Below are positions 56,414 to 64,000 of a stretch of 64,000 nt of DNA, in pieces. Under the pieces are notes generated by a model that was given only the letters and a program-made list of their open reading frames with translations, did not search any database and was not told the DNA's origin. The number at the start of each line of letters is the position of its first letter. Positions within the stretch are counted from its first letter, which is position 1. Location of the stretch: NCBI RefSeq assembly GCF_905171775.1, contig NC_053499.1, positions 23,200,519 to 23,264,518 of the forward strand, written 5' to 3'. The translations under genes were made by a program, and so were the position numbers. Origin of the DNA: Rana temporaria (taxonomy: Eukaryota > Chordata > Amphibia > Anura > Ranidae).

Positions 56414-56627
56414 ACCACCACAGGACTGATCCAAATAAAATCCTTTATCCTCACAGAGAAGTAAAGCAGGACAAGCTGTTGACGCGTTTCACACTTAGAT
56501 CACATGCTTAATCATAACTCAGGATTAAGCACGTGATCTGTGTATGAAACGCGTCAGATTGTCCTGCTTTGCTTCTCTGTCTGCAAGGATAATAAAGGAT
56601 TTTATTTGCATCAGTCCTGTGGTGGTG
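56414..56627. repeat. Long inverted repeat with GAAACGCGTC on both arms
   Basis: Arms of about 100 bp: AGTAAAGCAGGACAAGCTGT and TGACGCGTTTCACACTTAGA at the left are complemented at the right by ATGAAACGCGTCAGATTGTC. It shares the GAAACGCGT word with the repeat at 8840. Confidence 0.8.
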
Positions 56628-56639
56628 TGTGGCCATTTT

Positions 56640-57880
56640 TTTCTATATTTCAGAGCTGAGTAACTGCCAACCCCGTCACCACAGGCGTCCTCGCCATTAC
56701 ATGTACTGGAGAGTAAGACTGGAGAGTGTGGTCAAACTCTGGTGTCTATTGGATTGCATTGCCACATTAAGACACCCCAGGCAACTGCCAGGAAAGCAGA
56801 TGTTCGTACACATCTCCCAAACGTAATATTAATGACTTCATTTGGGCTTTAAGCTTCAAGAGGGAAGTAGAGGACTTACAATAAGCCATACCTGAAGAGA
56901 TGACAGCCTATTGAATTAACAATTGAAAAACCAACAGCTTCACTTCCATGTACATACATAAGTAGTTGGTGGCCCATTGCTAATAAATTCCTACAAAACC
57001 AGTGACATCACTGGTGTTTATGGAGTTAATAAGATAAAAATGCTTGACCGCCTGCCTATATCTGTAGAAGATATACTCTACGGCAGTAATGCTGACAAGG
57101 TTGGCCATATGCTCCAATTCTGTACGGAGTTCAGTAATAAGTTAGCATGTAGATGGCCATTTTGTCAGGGAACCATGATCGGCAGCCTATACTACAATAC
57201 AGTGTTCACATATACCTCTGCATTGTCCAGGGAGCAACAAGCCAGTAACTGTTTCCTGCTGAGCGATATGGAGGACCTACAAAGTTAAATGAAAGGGACA
57301 GTTACAATACACTGAAATGCCAGCTGTTGTAATGATAGGGTAATGCAATAAGGCACTTTAGACCGTGCTCACTGCATCCATTCCTGAAGGGAGCTCTCCA
57401 GTGGAACCAATTTGTTATGTAAAAGGTTTTTCCCAGGAAGGTGGAGGAGTGAGAGAAAGCAATGGTACGACGTGCCGCAGGCTGCAACAAGGAACATTCA
57501 TTTCCTTTGGCCAGAACTGCAAGGAAGGTTGCACCAAATCATTGCCTGACCCTCAAAAAAAAAAAAGGTGTGTTAGACATGCACACATCTCCTTATCTTC
57601 CACGTTCAACCTTCCTAATAAAAATAAACTAAAAAGAAGGGGGGAGAGAAGTGAGGTTAGAGGCAGGATTTCTAAATGTGTACCAGTGAAAAGGAGTATA
57701 AGCCTTTACTTTAAGCAGCTATATGCAGTCCATTACTGATCGATCCTCTCATTTAGGAAGAAGCCTAAGACCACAAGATTCTAAGTCTGGGAAGAATTTA
57801 TCGATTTGGTGCATCCTTACTAATCACTGTGCAAGGAAAACACTAAACTGAGGTCTACCCCCTATTCCCAATGCTGCCGG
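56640..57880. other. Unassigned
   Basis: Mostly unique sequence; short frames on both strands lack recognisable domains. Confidence 0.4.
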
Positions 57881-57888
57881 CTCTAGAA

Positions 57889-58174
57889 CAGTGGTCTCCA
57901 AACTGCGGCCGAATGTGGCCCTTTGCTTGCCTCTATCCGGCCCTTGGGGCACTATTGCATCCACAAATGACACCAAGGATGGGGCACTATTCCTCCCACT
58001 GACACCAAGGATGGGGTTCTATTCCTCCCACCGATATTAAATAGGGCCCTAACCTTTCACTAAAACCAATGATGGGACATTGCTTACTCCCACTGGCCAC
58101 AGTCCGGCCCCCATACCCATAAGGTCAGAAGGACAGTAAACCGGCCCTTTGTTTAGATACTTTGGAGACCCCTG
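57889..58174. mobile_element. hAT nonautonomous element with perfect 8-bp TSD
   Basis: CAGTGGTCTCCAAACTGCGG and ACTTTGGAGACCCCTG are inverted ends. CTCTAGAA is duplicated (57881-57888 and 58175-58182). The interior has two tandem copies of GACACCAAGGATGGGG. Confidence 0.92.
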
Positions 58175-58182
58175 CTCTAGAA

Positions 58183-59065
58183 GAAACCTGCCATTCGTCA
58201 CGCATACTGTGCTGATAAAGTCTAAACTCGTCCTACGGTTTAAACAAACTCAAAAAAACTAAAAATTCAGTTATGGGTTAAGTATCTGTATTTCACAATA
58301 CTGCTAGTTTATCTGCCTGGAACCTATCTTTATAATGTCTTCCTGCAGAAATCAGAGTAGGAGGGAATCAGCATTACACAATCTGACATGTTTTCAGGCA
58401 CTGGGAGCTGAATGCAAAGAGGTTGGGCAGAAAAAGAAAGAGGAGGGCACTGGGGGGGGGGATCTTCGCGGTTACGCCGATTCATTGTCCAATGAGAAGG
58501 AATCTGATACAGTAAGCAGATTTCCTATTCCTGGTTCAGCTCGGCAGCTGTGTCATCTGGCCAGATTGCCAATTGGAAAACAAATCGGCATCACCACAAT
58601 TGGTGGTTCAGTGAGCAAGAAACAAAGAGGTGACAACAGAAAAGCAGGTTTTAGCGATCATGCAGAGTGTACAACACAAGACAGTCTGAATGCAACTATT
58701 AATCCTTTGGCAGGTAAAGCAGATAAAAGCTGATCATAGTGAGTGGGGGAAGCAGGTGATGGCCGAACATTCAGTCCACATCCATCTAGGATCATTTGGC
58801 TTCCATCTTCTAATCTCTTCTGAGAATTGGAGCTACAGGTATCTACTGAATCTCCAACTCCTGGAATGGCGAATACATTTCTATTTCCCCTTTATATATA
58901 GTTACTATTATATAGTGGAGCTGCCCTTCTCTTTGTATAATGTTGAGAAAATGTTAGTCCTTGCTGGTAACAGAAATGGGTATATTTGTCCCCTATGGGC
59001 GGGTATCACAGAGCTGCAATTGGTGCTGACCAGAGAAAAGACAAATGGCTGCCTATGTTCTAGTG
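58183..59065. other. Unassigned
   Basis: Unique sequence; no gene recognised. Confidence 0.4.
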
Positions 59066-59073
59066 CTCTATGG

Positions 59074-59256
59074 CAGTGGTCATCAACCCCGTCCTCAGGG
59101 CCCACTAACAGGCCAGGTTTGCAAGATAACTGAAATACATGACAGGTGATATAATTTGCTGCTCAGTGATTGCAGTATTCTAGTCTGCATCTCCCCAAGG
59201 TAATACATAAAACCTGGCATTTTAGTGGGCCCTGAGGACAGGGTTGATGACCACTG
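59074..59256. mobile_element. hAT MITE with perfect 8-bp TSD
   Basis: CAGTGGTCATCAACCCCGTC and ACAGGGTTGATGACCACTG are inverted ends. CTCTATGG is duplicated at 59066-59073 and 59257-59264. Confidence 0.93.
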
Positions 59257-59390
59257 CTCTATGGTACATTGCCTCAGGGTTAGAACAGGCAGAAATGCGT
59301 TTCAGGATGAATTGGAACTTTGTTTGCCTACTGTAGATTTGATTTTTGTTATGTGCCCTTAGCTTTAAGAAGAAGGGAAGGGAGAGGCGC

Positions 59391-59600
59391 TGTTTAGCCC
59401 ACGTTCACACTGAACATGGCTTTGAAATTGTGCGAGTTTATCTGATCCGACTTAAAAGACATCTGTGCCGGTTTAATGCACAGACATCTATTGAAGTCGC
59501 CAAAAGTAGTGCAGGAACTACTTTTGGAAATCGGCGCAGCTTTGCACCGATCGGGACGCTCCCATTGCCGGCAATAGGCTGCGATTTGACGTAACCTAAC
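59391..59600. mobile_element. Truncated MITE, TTCACAC group
   Basis: TTTAGCCCACGTTCACACTG is a left end; the interior AGTAGTGCAGGAACTACTTT is shared with 21537 and 62948. The right terminus is lost. Confidence 0.6.
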
Positions 59601-59735
59601 AGCAGTCTCCGTTTCTGATGCTGGGAGAACTACTAATATGCAATTCAGCCAATCTGACATATGGAGGAGGGGGAGTGACCACGCACAGTCCTAACCACCC
59701 CCCATCACTATTAGTTTGGTGGCAACACTTCTTGT

Positions 59736-60302
<567 letters not shown>

Positions 60303-60701
60303 GTCTACAGGGAGCAGGTGCAGCAGTCCTTTACGCTACAAGACTGGTCCCTCCAGGCTCTTCTTCTCTACATTCCGGTAGTCTATGCTCCTCTGACATC
60401 ATCAACATCAATGCAGGGACTATAGCCTGGCACTGGACAGGAGAAGGATGAGGGACAGTCCACTGCGGAAACGTAGGGGGGTGCTGGGGGAGTGGAGGAT
60501 TGGGTAAGTAAAATAGCTTTTCCCATCCTCTGGACACAAAAATGTGCAGTTAACCCTTGCAATGTGGGAACAGCTGCACTGCCAGGAAGACCTTTCAGTT
60601 TTCCTGGAGTTGGACTTTAAAAGCCTTCATGTAATAAAATACTGCTGATGCATCCTTTAGTGTTTCTTGTGTTTCGCTGGGGTTATGGTAGGAGGCCAGC
60701 C

Positions 60702-60970
60702 AGTGTAATGGTAACTGAAAAAGGGTAAGGTGTGGCGCTAAAATATACTAGAAAAAAACCTAATTGAATAAGTTCATAAGAAAATGAACTTATTCAATTA
60801 GGTTTTTTTCTAGTATATTTTAGCGCCACGCCTTACCCTTTTTCTGTTCCATTATTTACAAAATCGATCAAAATTTTGTGGTGTTGGCTGCTTATTTCCA
60901 ATTGTTAAGCAGCGCGTTGATTGTGTAGACACATGGTGTTTACAAATTTTTTTTAGTGTAATGGTAACTG
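60702..60970. mobile_element. Retroposed element with 16-bp TSD and a 60-bp-arm hairpin
   Basis: AGTGTAATGGTAACTG is duplicated at 60702-60717 and 60955-60970. The insert begins with inverted arms 60718-60777 and 60784-60843 (one mismatch, 6-nt loop) and ends in a T-rich stretch. TTTTAGCGCCAC and GGCTGCTTAT are shared with the insert at 24262. Confidence 0.85.
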
Positions 60971-62249
60971 CTGCTTGTATTTCTTCTTTAAATTAAATGT
61001 TTTTTGAGAGAAACATTGAGGCTTCAATGGCAGACTTTGCATTCTAAAATGCTGGTTGCTTGGCTGTCATGCCAACCCTCTTTGTTTTAATACCTGGAGT
61101 CATTAATCTGGTATGTATATACAGGCAAGTACTGCTGACTTGGCTGTGGCCATCCTGAACAGTTCCAGCCCAGCGACTTGGAAGTACAGTCAGAGGATCA
61201 GCATAATAGCCAGGCAGGCAATTGCAACACCTACACTTCTTAAAGGTTTACTTTATGTCTTTCCACAATGAACACAACCCATTCACACGGGGGACCAGTC
61301 CACATGGAAAGCACATCTATTATATGTGAATGGCACTGTTCATACTGGACTGTGTGGTTAATATTTGCACCACAGAGCGCAGATCCTCTGATCCTTTTTC
61401 GTTGTTTGCAGGACATGCTAAAACGCATGGCATTCTGGGGCCTGCAGCTTCCAAGATGGAGCCTTACGTAACTTGGAAACAGGCCTTCCTATCAATTACT
61501 CAGCCAAGGGGGTGAAATGTATCAGAGAAAACTTGTTCTAAAAGGAAAAGACTTGTACCATGAAACATAGTATTGCGAAGGGAACAAATAAATCCAGTAC
61601 AAAATGCAGAACCTACATAGACTGCACACAGCCACACCAAATCAGAAACGCCAATATTTTCACAACGTATCAAAAGAAACTAGAGAACACAAATGCATGT
61701 TTGTTCATAATAAACATTTGGTATGGCCGTCACTTCAGTCTACATGGGTGTCCCTCTTTCACTGGCTCCACAACCTACACTATTTTGGCATCAATGGGGG
61801 GGTTTGCTTGGTGCACATGACTGGTACCTAATCAGAAGATTATTACAAAGGAAGGGTGCCTGAAACTCCTTTTAATGTTTACTATATATGTATATATTTA
61901 TATATATGAAATATGCGTTCTGATGTCAAGACAGCAGTTATTTACACAGGAAATTCAACCTGAAAGCAATGCAAAAATATGTTGCTGATATTACCTGGGG
62001 GATCAGGCCAGCCTATTACTGATCTGTAAAGGCTTTACTAAAGACTACCAAAGCATAGACAAAGCAAATGTAAACCTAGAATCTCCAAATCCACTGAAAG
62101 TGCACACAACTGTCTGTATTATCTTACCCATCTAGTAACACTAGGAAGACTTGTATGTAATCATTTGTACCTGGGCCTCCTTATTCAACTTTATATATAA
62201 AAGAAATAAAAAACCCACAAATATTCACAGACTCAATATGGACTTCCCT
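60971..62249. other. Unassigned
   Basis: Mostly unique sequence with a short TATATA-rich stretch near 61882-61908. No gene recognised. Confidence 0.4.
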
Positions 62250-62631
62250 GGGAAAGATTTACTAAAACTGGTACACACAGAATCCGGTGCAGCTGTGCAT
62301 AGGGACCAATCAGCTTTTATACACCCCATTCAGACTTATGCAACTTGTCACGTGACTTTGGAAATCAAAGTCGCATGACAAGTCGTACCCCGTGTTTTGC
62401 AATGATAACCATTCATATATGCTGCAACTTCAAAAAGTAGTTAATGCTCTATTTTGGTCCGACTTTCCTGCAACTTGAGGGCCAAAGACTTGACAACATA
62501 GACAATGTTAACCCTCAAAAGTTGCATGAAAGTTGTACCTGAATGTTTTACGTGCAACAGTGGGTCCGACTTTGCAGAGGGGAAAAAAGTCACATCCAAG
62601 TCACACCCATCCAAAGTTGCAAAGTCACACT

Positions 62632-62947
62632 GAGCCCTGGTTCACACTGGGCTGCGGGAGTGAAGCCGTGCGAGTTCAGCTGAACTCGCACAATTTCACT
62701 CCTGCTGGCAGTCCCGATTTCGGCCGCGATTTAAGAGACATCTGTGCAGGTTTCTGCACAGATGTCTATGTAAATCGCAGCCCTAAATCGCAAAAAGTAG
62801 TACAGGAACTACTTTTTGAAATCGGTGCAGCGTCGCACTGATTAGGACAGTGTAATTGCCGGCAAATGCCGCCGATTTGAGATGCGATTTCACAAGTGAA
62901 ATCGCATCTCAAATTGAAGCAAATCGTACCCAGTGTGAACCTGGGCT
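62632..62947. mobile_element. MITE, TTCACAC group, nested
   Basis: GAGCCCTGGTTCACACTGGG and CCCAGTGTGAACCTGGGCT are inverted ends. The interior AAAAAGTAGTACAGGAACTA is typical of the group. Confidence 0.8.
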
Positions 62948-63203
62948 AAATGCCGGTTTGAAATTGTGTTCAGCTGAACCCGCACGATTACAAACCTGCA
63001 TTTCAGTCCGACTTCAAAAGCGATTTCAGAGACATATGTGCCAGTTCTCCTGCACAGATGTCTATTGAAATTGCCCCCAAAGTCACCAAAAGTAGTGCAG
63101 GAACTACTTTTGGGAATCTGTGCGGCGCCGCAAAGTCGGTGTCGCTGCTGGCAATAGGCGGCGATTGACATGTGAAACCGGCCCGATGTGAACGGGGGCT
63201 AAA
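62948..63203. mobile_element. MITE, TTCACAC group, nested neighbour, left end eroded
   Basis: It ends CCGATGTGAACGGGGGCT and shares AGTAGTGCAGGAACTACTTT with its relatives. It abuts the previous unit at GGCTAAA. Confidence 0.6.
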
Positions 63204-63275
63204 ACATAGAAGCTGATTAGTTACTATGCACAGCTGCACCAGATTCCGTGTGCTACAGTTTTAGTAAATTCCCCC

Positions 63276-64000
63276 TCCCACCCCTTGTCCTCCCCAGCAG
63301 TCTTGCTCATCTGTCCCCATAGACTGCTGCAGCTTTGGGACAGGCTAACTCACACTGTTCCTGCTGTAAAAGATTCATTAGTGTCAGGTTAACACATGGA
63401 CTCTGCAGCCAGAAGACATCAAAGAAACACGACTTTCATCAATCCCCTCGCCAAACACCCTGGACAGTCTAGTCTGCTTTACTAATACTTTCACATTGTT
63501 TTGATTTTTTTTTTTTTGTTTAAATTGCAAATAAATAATATGTCAGTAAGTTACCAAAAGTCATTTCTCATTGAGATGCTGGCACGTATTAAAAAAATAA
63601 CATAGATCTGTCTACCCATTTCTACACTGTGGGACAAGGATGGGCACGTCGGCAGCTAACATCTACTCTGTGGCCCCCATGATCGACAGGCAGGTGGTAC
63701 TGCTAGCCTTGAAGTGCCCCAACCCTGCTTAGACGCACATTTAAAAGGAAAAAACATCATTAAGGACCTTAAATACTGACTCAAACACACATTCCTCCTC
63801 CATGCCCCCTCCAAGCTCTGTGGCCTGGTCATCAAAGGGAAGGATTTTTTTTTTCTTTTTGGTACATCACACTGGAGAGTTGGAGATGAGGGGAATCTTC
63901 TGTTTGCGCACAGCTGTGTTCGCCCCCCTCTCCCTGGCTCCACAATTTAATTTGCAGAAGGAGGAGCTCTCCGAAGCTTAGTGTCCACACATACACCTCA
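63276..64000. other. Unassigned trailing sequence
   Basis: Unique-looking DNA with poly-T near 63508 and 63846. A minus-strand frame at 63656-63943 has no recognised domain. Confidence 0.4.

Larger units (their letters stand above)
62250..63275. mobile_element. Outer inverted-repeat element holding three TTCACAC-type units
   Basis: GATTTACTAAAACTGGTACA and GGTGCAGCTGTGCATAG at the left are complemented at the right by CTATGCACAGCTGCACC and ACAGTTTTAGTAAATTCCCC. The centre contains the units at about 62327-62630, 62632-62947 and 62948-63203. Confidence 0.8.

Noticed and set aside
58335..58733. Plus-strand frame of 132 residues
   Set aside because: No domain, splice signal or homology was recognised, and the length is compatible with chance.
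63656..63943. Minus-strand frame of 95 residues as a PHF21A exon
   Set aside because: I cannot match it to PHF21A or any other protein.

Overview
The window is vertebrate nuclear DNA from a repeat-rich genome, most likely an amphibian and probably a true frog (ranid). It holds one recognisable protein-coding gene, LARGE2, on the plus strand as 14 coding exons between 14254 and 35345. Conceptual splicing gives 717 residues in one open frame with both glycosyltransferase domains and both DxD motifs intact. The frog assignment is an inference from the families of short inverted-repeat transposons and a DIRS-type retrotransposon; I could not run a database search.

Layout. 1-14168: upstream DNA with no recognised exon, made of miniature inverted-repeat elements (MITEs), hAT-type elements with 8-bp target duplications, microsatellites and minisatellites. 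14169-35830: LARGE2. Its introns carry four minisatellites (units of 31, 26/33, 34 and 37 bp), long TA tracts, a small retroposed element and many MITEs. 35831-42730: mostly unique DNA with a few MITEs. 42731-49039: a MITE split by a 5.6-kb DIRS-like tyrosine-recombinase retrotransposon (minus strand) that has inverted terminal repeats and a clear internal complementary region, and itself contains tRNA-derived insertions. 49268-50736: a decayed Tc1 transposon. 50897-63275: several elements nested inside other elements, a retroposed hairpin, and a long TA tract. No coding exon is recognised after 35345. A polyadenylation-like site on the minus strand near 52640 could be the tail of a convergent gene; in human, PHF21A lies tail-to-tail with LARGE2.

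How it fits together. LARGE2 makes the Golgi enzyme that extends matriglycan (xylose and glucuronate repeats) on alpha-dystroglycan. Everything else recognised here is transposon or tandem-repeat DNA. Three terminal-sequence groups of MITEs (ends with TTCACAC, GTACACACG or CAGATYCA) include copies flanked by TTA or TAA duplications, as expected for PIF/Harbinger movement. Another set is flanked by TTAA, as expected for piggyBac. A third set has 8-bp hAT duplications. The least ordinary items are the DIRS internal complementary region, near-identical DIRS termini around broken reading frames, hammerhead-like CTGATGA...GAAA(C) motifs inside dispersed repeats, a retroposed near-perfect hairpin, and the dense cluster of minisatellites within LARGE2.
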